DNA of 64,000 bases from an uncultured Eubacteriales bacterium (GCA_959604355.1 CAUHAO010000006.1:21541-85540), one strand, 5' to 3'. Positions 17,811 to 27,557 are shown, counted from the stretch's first letter. The notes: generated by a model from the letters alone, not told the origin. Program-made: numbers and translations.

Positions 17811-19139
17811 ATGTCAAAACCAATAGTTGCGATAGTCGGACGTCCAAATGTCGGCAAAAGCACATTATTCAATAAAATAGCGGGACAGCGCCTTTCGATA
17901 GTGGAGGATACTCCCGGCGTTACCCGTGACAGAATATTTTACGACACAGATTGGCGCGGGATGCAGTTTACGATAGTCGATACGGGCGGTATTGAGCCGC
18001 GCAGTGACGACATTATTCTTGCACAGATGCGCCGTCAGGCAGAGCTTGCAATTGAAAGTGCCGATGTCATAGTCATGCTTACCGATATACAGACGGGCAT
18101 GACTGCGACAGATCAGGAAGTTGCGCAAATGCTTCTGCGCAGTAAAAAAGAAATAATCCTTTGCGTGAATAAGGTCGACCGTCCCGGTGAACCACCGGCT
18201 GAGCTTTACGAGTTCTATAATCTCGGTTTAGGTGACCCTCTTCCCATTTCCGGTACGCACGGTATGGGGGTGGGGGATTTGCTCGATGCGATTTGCGATA
18301 AACTCAAAAATGTGCCTCAGCAAGAGGAAGACGAGGAAAGCATTAAGGTCGCCGTTATCGGTAAACCGAATGTTGGCAAAAGTTCTCTGGTAAACCGTAT
18401 TCTCGGTGAAGAACGTCTTATTGTCTCCAATATTCCGGGCACAACCCGGGACGCGATAGATGCTTCGATGCAAAATGAATACGGCAAATTCCTTTTCATT
18501 GATACAGCAGGTATACGCCGCAAAAGCCGCGTTGACGACGCAATAGAGCGTTATAGTGTTGTTCGTTCATATATGGCGGTCGATCGTGCGGACGTCGTGC
18601 TCATGCTCATAGATGCGACAGAAGGCTTGACTGAGCAGGATACAAAGATATTCGGGTATGCTCACGAGCAGGGCAAAGCAGCGATAGTTGTAGTCAACAA
18701 GTGGGATGCCGTTGAGAAAGACGACAACACGATGAATGAGATGCGTAAGAAAATAGCCGAGGATCTGAAATTCATGTCTTACGCGCCCATGCTGTTCATT
18801 TCCGCAAAAACGGGACAACGCGTAGATAAACTTTTTCAGATGATAGTTGACGCCAATGAACAGCACTCCCGCAGAGTTCAGACCGGTATGCTTAACGACG
18901 TTCTTGCGGATTGTGTTGCAAAGGTTCAGCCTCCGTCAGATAAAGGCAAGCGGCTTAAGCTTTATTATATGACTCAGGTTTCGACGCGCCCACCTGCATT
19001 TGTCGTGTTTACCAATGATATAGAGCTTTTCCATTTCTCATATCAGCGTTATATAGAGAATCAGCTTCGTGAAACTTTCGGTTTTATCGGCACTCCGATA
19101 CGCATAATACCGAGAGAAAAAAGCAAAGACGGGAGGTAA
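17811..19139 (+). CDS. der: Ribosome biogenesis GTPase Der (EngA)
   Basis: Der is an essential double GTPase that helps mature the 50S subunit. The 442-residue protein has two tandem GTPase domains and a C-terminal KH-like domain. G1 of domain 1 is GRPNVGKSTLFN (residues 9-20) with DTGG near 59 and NKVD near 120. G1 of domain 2 is GKPNVGKSSLVN near 182-193 with DTAG near 229 and NKWD near 295. The KH-like region (LKLYYMTQVSTRPPAFVVFTN near 383) is complete. It sits between the DUF512 gene and plsY, a common clostridial order. Confidence 0.98.
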   Translation: MSKPIVAIVGRPNVGKSTLFNKIAGQRLSIVEDTPGVTRDRIFYDTDWRGMQFTIVDTGGIEPRSDDIILAQMRRQAELAIESADVIVMLTDIQTGMTATDQEVAQMLLRSKKEIILCVNKVDRPGEPPAELYEFYNLGLGDPLPISGTHGMGVGDLLDAICDKLKNVPQQEEDEESIKVAVIGKPNVGKSSLVNRILGEERLIVSNIPGTTRDAIDASMQNEYGKFLFIDTAGIRRKSRVDDAIERYSVVRSYMAVDRADVVLMLIDATEGLTEQDTKIFGYAHEQGKAAIVVVNKWDAVEKDDNTMNEMRKKIAEDLKFMSYAPMLFISAKTGQRVDKLFQMIVDANEQHSRRVQTGMLNDVLADCVAKVQPPSDKGKRLKLYYMTQVSTRPPAFVVFTNDIELFHFSYQRYIENQLRETFGFIGTPIRIIPREKSKDGR

Positions 19140-19145
19140 AATCGT

Positions 19146-19811
19146 ATGTGGAAACTGATATTGATGGTAATTATCGGATATCTTGTAGGAAGTGTAAATC
19201 TGTCCATTCTTGTTACTAAATATATAGGAAAAGTTGATCTTAGAGAAATCGGCAGCGGTAATGCAGGCGGCACGAATGTTGTAAGGGCTATGGGGTCTGC
19301 ATGGGGAATCTGTGTCATAGTTGCGGAAATGCTTAAGGGCGCTATCCTCGGAGGCATTGCACGTTTTCTTTTTCCCGGGGATATTTTTTCTCTGGGAGAA
19401 ATCGGAGGCAGAATAGTAGGTGAGATAGTTATTCTGGGAGTTCTCATAGGAAACGTCTTGCCGTGCTTCCATAATTTTAAGGGCGGTAAAGGAGCTTCAG
19501 TGTGCGCTTCCGCGATGCTGGTGCTGGATTATCGTGTGTTTATAATAGTAATGTCTGTCTTTTTCATAGCGTTTCTCGCCTCAAGAATGGTATCACTCGG
19601 TTCTATTTCGGCTGCATTATCTGCACCGATAGCGGTGTTTCTTCTTTGGGCTGATCCTTTCCACGGATTTGCTAATGCGGCGCCATATTGGTACGTACTT
19701 GTTATATTGACGGCTTTGGTGGCGGCAATACTCATATTCCGTCACAGAACAAATATTTCAAGAATACTCAATGGCACGGAAAACAAGTTCAAGCTCTGGA
19801 AAAAAGACTGA
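19146..19811 (+). CDS. plsY: Glycerol-3-phosphate acyltransferase PlsY
   Basis: Transfers an acyl group from acyl-phosphate to glycerol 3-phosphate, the first step of phospholipid synthesis at the membrane. The 221-residue protein has about five to six membrane segments and the three PlsY motifs: GSGNAGGTNVVRAMG near residues 37-51, LPCFHNFKGGKGAS near 105-118, and the C-terminal HRTNISRILNGTENKF near 200. It starts six bases after der, with GGGAGG before the ATG. Confidence 0.96.
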   Translation: MWKLILMVIIGYLVGSVNLSILVTKYIGKVDLREIGSGNAGGTNVVRAMGSAWGICVIVAEMLKGAILGGIARFLFPGDIFSLGEIGGRIVGEIVILGVLIGNVLPCFHNFKGGKGASVCASAMLVLDYRVFIIVMSVFFIAFLASRMVSLGSISAALSAPIAVFLLWADPFHGFANAAPYWYVLVILTALVAAILIFRHRTNISRILNGTENKFKLWKKD

Positions 19812-19836
19812 TATATCAATTTGTCTATTGAATAAA

Positions 19837-19875
19837 AAAATCCATACCGTTTTTACGGTATGGATTTTACTTTTA
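19837..19875. terminator. Bidirectional terminator between plsY and the DUF1846 gene
   Basis: Perfect 13-bp stem AAATCCATACCGT / ACGGTATGGATTT with a TTTT loop. Runs of A before and T after it would serve both converging transcripts. Confidence 0.9.
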
Positions 19876-19891
19876 TATTTGTACTTGAAAA

Positions 19892-21379
19892 TCACTTGTG
19901 ATAAAGCTTCTTGGTCTGATACTTGGGCTCACTTGTGACGCGGATGCCGAGTTTTCTGTATATATCGGAGTCTACCTGCGGCAGGATGACCGTCGAGTGC
20001 GCCTCGCAGCATTTGAGCTCCGGTAGACAGTCGAACGCTTTTTTTGCGTTCTCGTTAGTGAGTGCACTTATTGCGAGCGCAATGAGCACTTCATCGGAGT
20101 GCAGACGCGGATTATGGTTTCCGAGTCTTTCAATTTTCAGCTTCTGGATAGGCTCAATTACTTCCGGCGGAATAAGGTGCGCGTTCTTCGGTATTCCCGC
20201 CAATGTTTTTATAGCGTTGAGCAGAGCTGCGGAGGATGGACCGAGGAGATCAGAGGTCTTGCCTGTGACAAGTCTGCCGTCGTTGAGCTGTATGGCTACA
20301 GCCGGCTGACCGTCGGTTTTTTCGGATTTCTCAAGAGCTTTTGTAACTACTTCACGATCCGATACGGTTATGCCTGCCTGTCGCATGAGCATTTCGAGTT
20401 TGTGGATTGAATCTTCTTTGACTTTACCCTTGTAGAAATCGCATTTCGTCGCGTAATATCTTCTGATGATCTCGTCTTTTGACGCGCGGCAGACAACGTC
20501 ATCGTTCGTGATACAGTACCCCGCCATATTCACGCCCATATCGGTGGGGGAATTGTACATGACTTTCCCGTATATTTTTTCAAATATTGCGGAAAGAACG
20601 GGGAATATTTCGACGTCACGGTTATAGTTTACAGTCGTTATGCCGTAAGCTTCAAGATGATACGGATCGATCATATTTACGTCATTGAGATCTGCTGTTG
20701 CAGCTTCGTAGGCGAGGTTGACGGGATGTTTGAGCGGAAGATTCCATATCGGGAACGTCTCGAACTTTGCGTATCCCGCTTTTATGCCGCGTAGGTTTTC
20801 ATGGTAGAGCTGTGAAAGACACGTTGCAATTTTCCCGCTTCCCGGACCGGGTGCTGTCACTACCACAAGACGGTGCGAGGTTTCTATGTAATCATTCTTT
20901 CCGTATCCGTTTTCACTTACAATGAGGGGAACATTGAAAGGATAGCCTTCAATGGGGTAGTGTATATATGTTTTAACACCGAGTTTATCAAGTTTTTCCT
21001 TGAAGTTGATCGCTGAGGGCTGTCCGCTGAACTGGGATATGACAACACTTCCCACAAAAAGTCCGAACTCACGGAACGCATCGACAAGGCGCAGAACATC
21101 CACGTCATATGTTATTCCGAGATCGCGGCGTACTTTATTGTTTTCGATATCGCAGGCGTTGATGACTATTACTATTTCAACGTCATCTGCGAGGGCTTTG
21201 AGCATTTTCAGTTTGCTGTCTGGCTGGAAACCGGGGAGAACTCTCGACGCATGGTAGTCATCGAAAAGTTTACCGCCGAATTCGAGATAAAGCTTACCGC
21301 CGAATTCGTTGATCCGTTTGAGAATTTGCTCTGACTGCTTTTTGATGTACAGGTCATTGTCAAAACCGATAGTGTTCAT
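19892..21379 (-). CDS. DUF1846 (UPF0371) family protein
   Basis: A 495-residue cytoplasmic protein of the DUF1846 family, common in Firmicutes and anaerobes. Visible conserved stretches are FGGKLFDDYHASRVLPGF near residues 34-51, VVTAPGPGSGKIATCLSQLYH near 175-195 (a P-loop-like glycine-rich turn), and SPTDMGVNMAGYCI near 280. Structures show nucleotide-binding folds but no function is agreed. I start at ATG 21379 (MNTIGFDNDLY), preceded by GAAGGAAG; the upstream ATG at 21412 touches its GGGGG. It lies 44 bp downstream of htpG on the same strand and is probably co-transcribed. Confidence 0.88.
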   Translation of the reverse strand: MNTIGFDNDLYIKKQSEQILKRINEFGGKLYLEFGGKLFDDYHASRVLPGFQPDSKLKMLKALADDVEIVIVINACDIENNKVRRDLGITYDVDVLRLVDAFREFGLFVGSVVISQFSGQPSAINFKEKLDKLGVKTYIHYPIEGYPFNVPLIVSENGYGKNDYIETSHRLVVVTAPGPGSGKIATCLSQLYHENLRGIKAGYAKFETFPIWNLPLKHPVNLAYEAATADLNDVNMIDPYHLEAYGITTVNYNRDVEIFPVLSAIFEKIYGKVMYNSPTDMGVNMAGYCITNDDVVCRASKDEIIRRYYATKCDFYKGKVKEDSIHKLEMLMRQAGITVSDREVVTKALEKSEKTDGQPAVAIQLNDGRLVTGKTSDLLGPSSAALLNAIKTLAGIPKNAHLIPPEVIEPIQKLKIERLGNHNPRLHSDEVLIALAISALTNENAKKAFDCLPELKCCEAHSTVILPQVDSDIYRKLGIRVTSEPKYQTKKLYHK

Positions 21380-21423
21380 ATCTTCCTTCGTTCTTTTCAG
21401 AACATCCCCCAAAATGTATAAAA

Positions 21424-23283
21424 TTAGTTTAACTTTTCAAGCAAGTTGCAGCTTTCGTTGATGAAAACGGAGAGCTCGTCGGCGGAAAGCTTGCGCTGAC
21501 CGAGGAGCGCGAGAGTGTAGATCTGTTTTGCCATTGCTTTTGCGAGTTCATCGTCCGGGGATTTGCTTTCGAGTTTCTTTATGAGTGCGTTGTTGACGTT
21601 GAGGATGAGTGTTGCATCTTCGGGCATATTGAATGGCGTTGAGTCGTCGTTTGCCATGCGGTACATCTTCATCATATCAGCGAAACGTCTTGTTTCTTCG
21701 GAAATGGTGAGTATCGCGGGCATTTTTTCGTCTTTGAGCGCGGAGAATTCAACTTTGAGTTCGCTGTTGGCCGAAGCATCCGTGAAAAGCTTTTTGAGCG
21801 TTTCGTTTTCAGGCTCCGTCGTTTCTTCCTTAATGTCGTCCGTGCAAGCATCGGCGCGTTTGAATTTGACGTCGTTGTTGTTTTGCTCAAGTGTCGTAAT
21901 AAACTGCGGATCAATGACGTGATCGAGGACGACAACGGGAATATTCTGTGCTTTGAGCAGGTTTATGTATACAGCCTGCTGCATCGGGTCATTTACGTAA
22001 TATACAGTCTTTTTGCCTGATTTTTCGAGGTATTCTTTGAGCGTCACATATTCGGAATCAACGGTTTTGAAAAGAAGGACTTCGTTGACTTTGTCGTAGA
22101 ATTTCTTGTTGCGTATGCAGCCGTATTCCACGAAGGGCTTTATGTCTTCCCAGAATTTCTCGTATTTTTCTCTTTCGGTATTGAACAGGGAATTGAGTTT
22201 GTCGCAGACTTTTTTGACTATGTGAGCGGAGATCTTGGATACATAGTCGGAGTTCTGCAAATAACTTCTTGATACGTTCAGCGGCAGATCCGGGCAGTCG
22301 AGAACGCCTTTGAGCATAAGCATGAAGTCGGGGATAACTTCCTTGATGTTATCGGCGACAAAAACTCTGTTGTAGTAAAGCTTGACTTGTCCTTCGAGGC
22401 TGTCGTACTTGCTTTCAATACGGGGAAAGTAGAGGATGCCTTTGAAGTTGAGTGGGTAATCCGCATTTATATGGATATGGAAAAGCGGTTCGCGGTAGTC
22501 ATTGAAGACTTTGCGGTAAAACGCATTGTATTCTTCGTCTGTGCATTGAGACGGATTTTTCTGCCAAAGCGGTTCTGTGTCGTTTATCGGTTTAGGTTCA
22601 ACGACTTTTACGACCTCATTGCCGTTTTCATCTTTTTCTTTCGTTTCTTCAGGCTTTTCGCCGACGACTTCGAGATATATCGGGAAGGGCATGAACGCAC
22701 AGTAGTTCTCGAGTATGCCGCGGATCTTGTCCTTATCGAGGTAGTCTTTTTCGTCATCGTTGACGTGCATGATTATTTCCGTGCCGCGTTCCGACTTGTC
22801 GCAGTCTGTCATTTCAAATTCGCCGTCTTCACTGCATGTCCAGAAAACCGCGGGCTCGTCGGTAAACGATTTTGTGCGGATATCGACTCTGTCTGCAACC
22901 ATGAAAGAAGAGTAAAAACCGAGACCGAAATGCCCGATTATTCCGTCGTCACCTTTGCCGCTGTCATATTTTTCGACAAAGTCGAGAGCGCCCGAAAGAG
23001 CGATCTGATTTATATATTTTTTAATTTCGTCTTTGGTCATGCCTATACCGTTATCGGTAACTGTAAGAGTCTTTTCATCCTTGTCAATGATGACCTTGAT
23101 AACGAAATCCGATCCGATGTTCTTAGCCTCTCCGATAGCGGAAAGATGCTTTAGTTTGGTTATCGCGTCGGAGGCGTTGGAAACTATTTCACGCAGAAAA
23201 ATATCCTTCTCTGAATAAAGCCAACGTTTGATTACGGGAAAAATGTGCTGAGTTTGAACGGATATACCGCCTTTTTCTTCCAT
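21424..23283 (-). CDS. htpG: Molecular chaperone HtpG (Hsp90)
   Basis: ATP-dependent chaperone of 619 residues. The N-terminal ATPase domain shows EIVSNASDAITKL near residues 32-44 (catalytic Glu and Asn), DNGIGMTKDEI near 77-87 and GHFGLGFYSSFMVAD near 115-129. The middle domain has GILYFPR near 260 and the Arg-containing SRSYLQNSD near 325; the dimerisation domain completes the protein. An acidic insertion of K, E and D residues lies near 205-225, at the linker. A perfect promoter precedes it and I see no CIRCE element (TTAGCACTC repeat), so HrcA control is not supported. Confidence 0.97.
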   Translation of the reverse strand: MEEKGGISVQTQHIFPVIKRWLYSEKDIFLREIVSNASDAITKLKHLSAIGEAKNIGSDFVIKVIIDKDEKTLTVTDNGIGMTKDEIKKYINQIALSGALDFVEKYDSGKGDDGIIGHFGLGFYSSFMVADRVDIRTKSFTDEPAVFWTCSEDGEFEMTDCDKSERGTEIIMHVNDDEKDYLDKDKIRGILENYCAFMPFPIYLEVVGEKPEETKEKDENGNEVVKVVEPKPINDTEPLWQKNPSQCTDEEYNAFYRKVFNDYREPLFHIHINADYPLNFKGILYFPRIESKYDSLEGQVKLYYNRVFVADNIKEVIPDFMLMLKGVLDCPDLPLNVSRSYLQNSDYVSKISAHIVKKVCDKLNSLFNTEREKYEKFWEDIKPFVEYGCIRNKKFYDKVNEVLLFKTVDSEYVTLKEYLEKSGKKTVYYVNDPMQQAVYINLLKAQNIPVVVLDHVIDPQFITTLEQNNNDVKFKRADACTDDIKEETTEPENETLKKLFTDASANSELKVEFSALKDEKMPAILTISEETRRFADMMKMYRMANDDSTPFNMPEDATLILNVNNALIKKLESKSPDDELAKAMAKQIYTLALLGQRKLSADELSVFINESCNLLEKLN

Positions 23284-23318
23284 AATAACAACTCCTTGAA
23301 TCGAAAATATTACTGATA

Positions 23319-23347
23319 ATTATATCATATGCGACATCTGTTGTCAA
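23319..23347 (-). promoter_or_regulatory. Promoter of htpG
   Basis: On the minus strand TTGACA (23347-23342), 17-bp spacer, TATAAT (23324-23319): perfect consensus about 35 bp before the start codon. Confidence 0.9.
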
Positions 23348-23373
23348 TCAAAATGCGGAATATTTTACAAAAT

Positions 23374-24087
23374 CTACACCTTGAAAACAAAAATCTTCAG
23401 GATGTATATCACCGTCAGATGCAGCGGGTAATAAACGTAAAAAAGATACTTTGCCCGTGGTCCGCGTTCGCCGTTATAAAGAAGCAGAAGCGGAAGCGCG
23501 AGTACGCCCGCAAACTGCATCAGTGCGATTTCCGTACCGTTCGGCAGGTATGCGTATTTTTTCATGTTTATTGCAAGATTTATCAGGTAGACGGAAAACG
23601 GGAGCATGAATCGAAGGAATTTATCATCGCCGGCATGATAAAACGCGAATATAAGCATCAATCCCGTATATGACCAGTCGCTGCCTAACAGTATTGACGC
23701 GCCTATTGCCGCGAGGTATATAAAAATCCGAATCCAGGCCTTTTTCGGCAGTTTTTCTTCTGCTTTATCCGCAAGCCACAGCGCGAAGACGCCGAGCAAA
23801 AGCGTAAAGAGAACGTTTGATCCCGCTTCAACGAAAATAAGTTTGTTCCTCGGCTCGAAAAGCAGGTAAAACGGAATTTCCGAAATGACTGCGAAAAGAA
23901 GCAGGCGCAGCATATATTTTTTCACATCGTGCGTTTTTCTGTATCCGACGGAAATAAAATACGACATTATGGCGATAGTGAGCCTTCCTATTATTCTCAG
24001 TCCGATATGCTTAGGAAGGAACACGTAGCCTATGTGGTCTACCGTCATTGATATTATTGCGATTATTTTCAGAACGAAAGCGGACAT
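23374..24087 (-). CDS. TraX family membrane protein
   Basis: A 237-residue polytopic membrane protein of the TraX family (named after the F-plasmid pilin N-acetylase), with about eight hydrophobic segments. Typical N-terminal features are KIIAIISMTVDHIGYVF near residues 7-23 with the Asp-His pair, and GRLTIAIMSYFISVGYRKT near 34. Chromosomal TraX homologues are common in clostridia and probably acylate an unknown envelope substrate. It starts 13 bp after radA with AAGGG before the ATG, so the two are likely co-transcribed. No conjugation gene is nearby. Confidence 0.85.
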   Translation of the reverse strand: MSAFVLKIIAIISMTVDHIGYVFLPKHIGLRIIGRLTIAIMSYFISVGYRKTHDVKKYMLRLLLFAVISEIPFYLLFEPRNKLIFVEAGSNVLFTLLLGVFALWLADKAEEKLPKKAWIRIFIYLAAIGASILLGSDWSYTGLMLIFAFYHAGDDKFLRFMLPFSVYLINLAINMKKYAYLPNGTEIALMQFAGVLALPLLLLYNGERGPRAKYLFYVYYPLHLTVIYILKIFVFKV

Positions 24088-24100
24088 TTCGACCCTTTCT

Positions 24101-25456
24101 TTATAATTTATTCATTGCGTCACGTATCGAATCGACTTTCACAAGTTCTATCGGGGTGTCAAAATCTATTTTGTTTCGCGCAGGGATAAGGCATCTCTTG
24201 AATCCGAGAGCCGCTGCTTCGTGTACACGGCGCTCGATGCTCGTCACAGCACGTATTTCACCCGCAAGACCAATTTCTCCGATGAGCAGCGCGTCTTCGG
24301 GAATAAGAAAGTCTTTAAGACCGGACGCGAGCGCCATTGCGACAGCAAGATCTGCCGCCGTGTCATCAAGACGAAGACCTCCGATGACATTGAGATAAAC
24401 GTCGGAGGTGAAAAATGTCATTTTGCAGCGTTTTTCAAGAACCGCAATTATAAGATTGAGTCTGTTGTAGTCAAAGCCCACCGAAACGCGTCGCGGAGCA
24501 GGGAACGGAGTTGGAGTGACAAGCGTCTGTATTTCAGCGAGCAGGGGACGGGTGCCTTCAAGTACGCAGGCCGTAGCGATGCCCGAAATGTTATTTGGCT
24601 TGCCTTGCAGAAACATCTGCGACGGGTTGAGTATCTCTTTAAGACCCGTGCCCGACATTTCAAAAATCCCTATTTCATTTGTCGAGCCAAAACGGTTCTT
24701 GACCGCGCGAAGAACTCTGTATTCAAGGCTCCTGTCGCCCTCAAAATACAATACGGCATCGACCATGTGCTCCATAACTTTAGGACCGGCGATAGAGCCC
24801 TCTTTGTTGACATGTCCGACAAGGAATACCGTTATTTCTTCCTGCTTTGCAAAAGACATGAGCATCGACGTGCATTCGCGCACCTGAGGCACGCTTCCGG
24901 GCGATGAAGTTATGTCTTCGCGCGACATTGTCTGAATAGAGTCTATAATGAGTATATTGGGCTTTATCTGGCGCGCTTTTTCGCATATCGTTTCGATGTC
25001 CGTTTCGGACATTATCATCAGCCTTTCGCTTTTAACGCCGATTCTGTCGGCACGCAGACGTATCTGTCGAGGAGACTCCTCCCCTGAAACATAGAGAATG
25101 TCGGTTGTTGCTGCGAGATGGAGGCATATTTGAAGCAAGATAGTGGATTTTCCGATGCCGGGCTCGCCTGAAATCAGTACAAGAGACCCTTTAACGATAC
25201 CGCCTCCGAGAACTCGATCGAGCTCTCCTATGCCTGTCATTATTCTGTCCGTCTCTTCACCGGTTATTTCACAAAGGGGACGGATAAAAGTCTGTTTAAT
25301 TGCTTTGGGGGCTGCCGTGGATGATGTTGCACAGACGGTTTGTTCGGAAACAGTGTTCCATGCACCGCACGCGGAGCAGCGTCCGACCCATTTGGCGGTC
25401 TCATTTCCGCATTCGCTGCAAACAAAAACCGTTTTTTGTTTTGTCGTCTGATTCAT
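24101..25456 (-). CDS. radA: DNA repair protein RadA
   Basis: RadA is a RecA-like motor that drives branch migration of recombination intermediates. The 451-residue protein has a zinc finger at residues 13-30 (CSECG and CSACG pairs), a Walker A GEPGIGKST at 97-105, the RadA-specific KNRFG motif near 255, and a C-terminal Lon-protease-like domain (GGLRLDDTAADLAVAMAL, GEIGLAGEIR) without a proteolytic role. I start at ATG 25456 (MNQTTKQKT) with AGAGG upstream; longer frames reach back toward the promoter. Operon with traX. Confidence 0.96.
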   Translation of the reverse strand: MNQTTKQKTVFVCSECGNETAKWVGRCSACGAWNTVSEQTVCATSSTAAPKAIKQTFIRPLCEITGEETDRIMTGIGELDRVLGGGIVKGSLVLISGEPGIGKSTILLQICLHLAATTDILYVSGEESPRQIRLRADRIGVKSERLMIMSETDIETICEKARQIKPNILIIDSIQTMSREDITSSPGSVPQVRECTSMLMSFAKQEEITVFLVGHVNKEGSIAGPKVMEHMVDAVLYFEGDRSLEYRVLRAVKNRFGSTNEIGIFEMSGTGLKEILNPSQMFLQGKPNNISGIATACVLEGTRPLLAEIQTLVTPTPFPAPRRVSVGFDYNRLNLIIAVLEKRCKMTFFTSDVYLNVIGGLRLDDTAADLAVAMALASGLKDFLIPEDALLIGEIGLAGEIRAVTSIERRVHEAAALGFKRCLIPARNKIDFDTPIELVKVDSIRDAMNKL

Positions 25457-25506
25457 ATTTTTATGCCTCTCAAACATCATTATGCAATAAAACTCCACTA
25501 TATGAC

Positions 25507-25536
25507 AGTATAACACATTTCATATGAGATTGTCAA
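25507..25536 (-). promoter_or_regulatory. Promoter of radA-traX
   Basis: Minus strand TTGACA (25536-25531), 18-bp spacer, TATACT (25512-25507). Confidence 0.8.
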
Positions 25537-25576
25537 GAAGAGGATGGTGAAAATTTGTAAATTTCGTCTTTACCTC

Positions 25577-25605
25577 TTGCAAAACAATCCGATTTATGGT
25601 AAAAT
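25577..25605 (+). promoter_or_regulatory. Promoter of the Gfo/Idh gene
   Basis: TTGCAA (25577-25582), 17-bp spacer, TAAAAT (25600-25605), back to back with the radA promoter. Confidence 0.7.
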
Positions 25606-25637
25606 ATCAATGATCATAAATTGACGGAGAGATTTTT

Positions 25638-26624
25638 ATGGTACGTTTTGCAACTATCGGAACAAACTGGATAACGGGCGATTTTGTTGAAGCGGCAAAG
25701 ACATGTGACGGCTTTGAATATAAAGCGGTATATTCCAGAAACGCGGAAAAAGGGCGGACATTTGCCGAAAAACACGGAGCGGAACTGGTCTATGACGACC
25801 TTGACGCAATGCTTGGTTCGGACGATATAGACGCTGTATATATCGCAAGCCCGAATTCTTTTCACGCTCCGCAGGCGATAAAATGTATGCAGCACGGAAA
25901 ACACGTTTTATGTGAAAAACCCGTCGCGTCCAATGAGAGAGAACTCCGGGAAATGCTTGAATGCGCAAGGAACAACGACGTGCTTTTTATGGAAGCGTTC
26001 AAAAGCATATTGATGCCCGGATTTGAAATATACAGGAACGCGCTGCCGAAAATCGGCAGATTGCGCCACGTTTTCGCGGTGTTTTCGAAGTATTCGACAC
26101 GCTATGATGCACATAAACGGGGCGAGAATCTCAATACTTTCAAACCCGAGTTTTCAAACGGTGCGCTGCTCGACCTGGGCGTGTATTGCCTCTATCCGAT
26201 AATCGCACTGTTCGGCGAGCCTGAGAAGATAAAAGCGGTGGCGACGGTCATTCCCGACGGAGTGGACGGTGTCGGTACTGCAATACTTGAATATGACGGA
26301 TTTGTTGCAACGGTCAATTATTCAAAGATATCAACCTCGTATCTTCCATGCGAATTCAGCGGCGAAAACGGCACAATGACGGTGGATAAATTCAATATTC
26401 CAGAGAAAATAGATATTCTTTACCGCGACGGCACGGCGGAGGCGTTCCCGTTTTACGCGCGTGAAGACAGCATGTGTTATGAGGTCGAGGAATTCATAAA
26501 ATGCGTTGAAAGCGGAAAGCGTGAGTCAAGCGTGAACACTCACGAACTGTCGTTGCGGGTGATGAGGGTAATGGACGAGATACGTCGTCAATGCGGAGTC
26601 GTATATCCGGCGGATAAAGCATAA
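25638..26624 (+). CDS. Gfo/Idh/MocA family oxidoreductase
   Basis: A 328-residue NAD(P)-dependent dehydrogenase of the Gfo/Idh/MocA family. The N-terminal Rossmann fold starts VRFATIGTNWITGDFVEA, where the third glycine position is changed as in many family members. The family's EKP motif is in HVLCEKPVASN near residues 92-102. The C-terminal alpha/beta domain has NGALLDLGVYCLYPI near 178. Substrates are usually sugars, inositols or related polyols, or diols; none can be named here. GGAGAG precedes the ATG and a bidirectional terminator follows, so it is monocistronic. Confidence 0.88.
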   Translation: MVRFATIGTNWITGDFVEAAKTCDGFEYKAVYSRNAEKGRTFAEKHGAELVYDDLDAMLGSDDIDAVYIASPNSFHAPQAIKCMQHGKHVLCEKPVASNERELREMLECARNNDVLFMEAFKSILMPGFEIYRNALPKIGRLRHVFAVFSKYSTRYDAHKRGENLNTFKPEFSNGALLDLGVYCLYPIIALFGEPEKIKAVATVIPDGVDGVGTAILEYDGFVATVNYSKISTSYLPCEFSGENGTMTVDKFNIPEKIDILYRDGTAEAFPFYAREDSMCYEVEEFIKCVESGKRESSVNTHELSLRVMRVMDEIRRQCGVVYPADKA

Positions 26625-26641
26625 TTAAAATCAAAAAAAGA

Positions 26642-26674
26642 ACGGCACAGCTTTTAAAGCTGTGCCGTGATCTT
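26642..26674. terminator. Bidirectional terminator between the Gfo/Idh gene and the mutarotase
   Basis: A 27-base perfect palindrome (ACGGCACAGC arms around TTTTAAA) with A-rich sequence on the left and T-rich sequence on the right. Confidence 0.85.
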
Positions 26675-26678
26675 TTGG

Positions 26679-27557
26679 TTAAGAAATCGTTATTGAATAG
26701 GACGCGGTGTATGTTTCATCGGGTGAAAGAGTCATTATTGCGCGCTTTTTTGTGATGTCCTCGTCGCTTGAAATGTCGGAGGGCAGACCGTTCCAAGGTT
26801 CAATGCAGACCATCGGCGCCTCGGAAAAAGGCTTGTGCCATATTGCGACATATTCAAATTCGGAGAAGTCTATCTTTACGCTCTGTGAGCCTGTTCCGCG
26901 GAGTGTTACTATATGATTTGCAAGATCCGAAAGAATGAACGCGTCGTTGTCGAAGAGATCGTGTCTGAGAGGGATTCTTCTCTTGTCCTCAATGGGAAAC
27001 GGGCGTGTTCTGTCTGTGATAAAGCAGTTTTCGCAGATTATCTCGACGGGTTCGACATCAGCGCCGAATTCCAGACAGCAATCCTCGAATTTCTCCGTGT
27101 CGGAGAACGGGAGGTTAAAGCCGGGGTGTGCGCCGACGGAGAAGTACATCGGTTCATTGGTCTGGTTCATGATGTAATACGATACTTTAATCGTGTTTTC
27201 CGTGAGCGTGTAGTTGACGTAGAAGTCGAAGTCAAACGGGTAGGATTTGCGGGTCTCTTCGTTTGACTTGAGCCTGAAAACGATAGAATCTTTTTTCTTC
27301 TCCGAAAGTTCGAGTTCTGATATTCTTACGAATCCGTGAGGGCTTTTTATTGAATACTCCGTGCCCTCGAAGGTGTATTTACCTTCTTTTACTCTGCCTA
27401 CGATGGGGAAGAGGTTAGGGGCTCTGCCTGTCCAGAATTCACCGTTGCCCTGCCAGAGATATTCCCTGCCGTTGGATAGGTTCTTTATCGAGGTCATTTC
27501 TCCGCCTTTAGACGAGAATATGACTTGGAGTCTGTCGTTTTTGAGAACGTATTCCAT
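26679..27557 (-). CDS. Aldose 1-epimerase family protein (LacX-like mutarotase)
   Basis: A 292-residue beta-sandwich protein of the galactose mutarotase superfamily. The N-terminus SSKGGEMTSIKNLSNGREYLW, the NLFPIVGRVKEGKY stretch near residues 49-62, SPHGFVR near 72 (substrate His), and GAHPGFNLPF near 142 (second His) match the LacX-like branch that epimerises free or phosphorylated hexoses at C1. The catalytic Glu region is IWHKPFSEAPMVCIEPW near 240. It starts nine bases after galU, and a role in hexose handling with galU and the distant galK is likely. Confidence 0.9.
   Translation of the reverse strand: MEYVLKNDRLQVIFSSKGGEMTSIKNLSNGREYLWQGNGEFWTGRAPNLFPIVGRVKEGKYTFEGTEYSIKSPHGFVRISELELSEKKKDSIVFRLKSNEETRKSYPFDFDFYVNYTLTENTIKVSYYIMNQTNEPMYFSVGAHPGFNLPFSDTEKFEDCCLEFGADVEPVEIICENCFITDRTRPFPIEDKRRIPLRHDLFDNDAFILSDLANHIVTLRGTGSQSVKIDFSEFEYVAIWHKPFSEAPMVCIEPWNGLPSDISSDEDITKKRAIMTLSPDETYTASYSITIS

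Noticed and set aside
23284..23318. CIRCE operator before htpG
   Set aside because: The TTAGCACTC inverted repeat is not present between promoter and start codon.
23374..24087. TraX as a sign of a conjugative element
   Set aside because: No relaxase, coupling protein or pilus gene is nearby, and the gene is coupled to radA. Chromosomal TraX homologues are common in clostridia.
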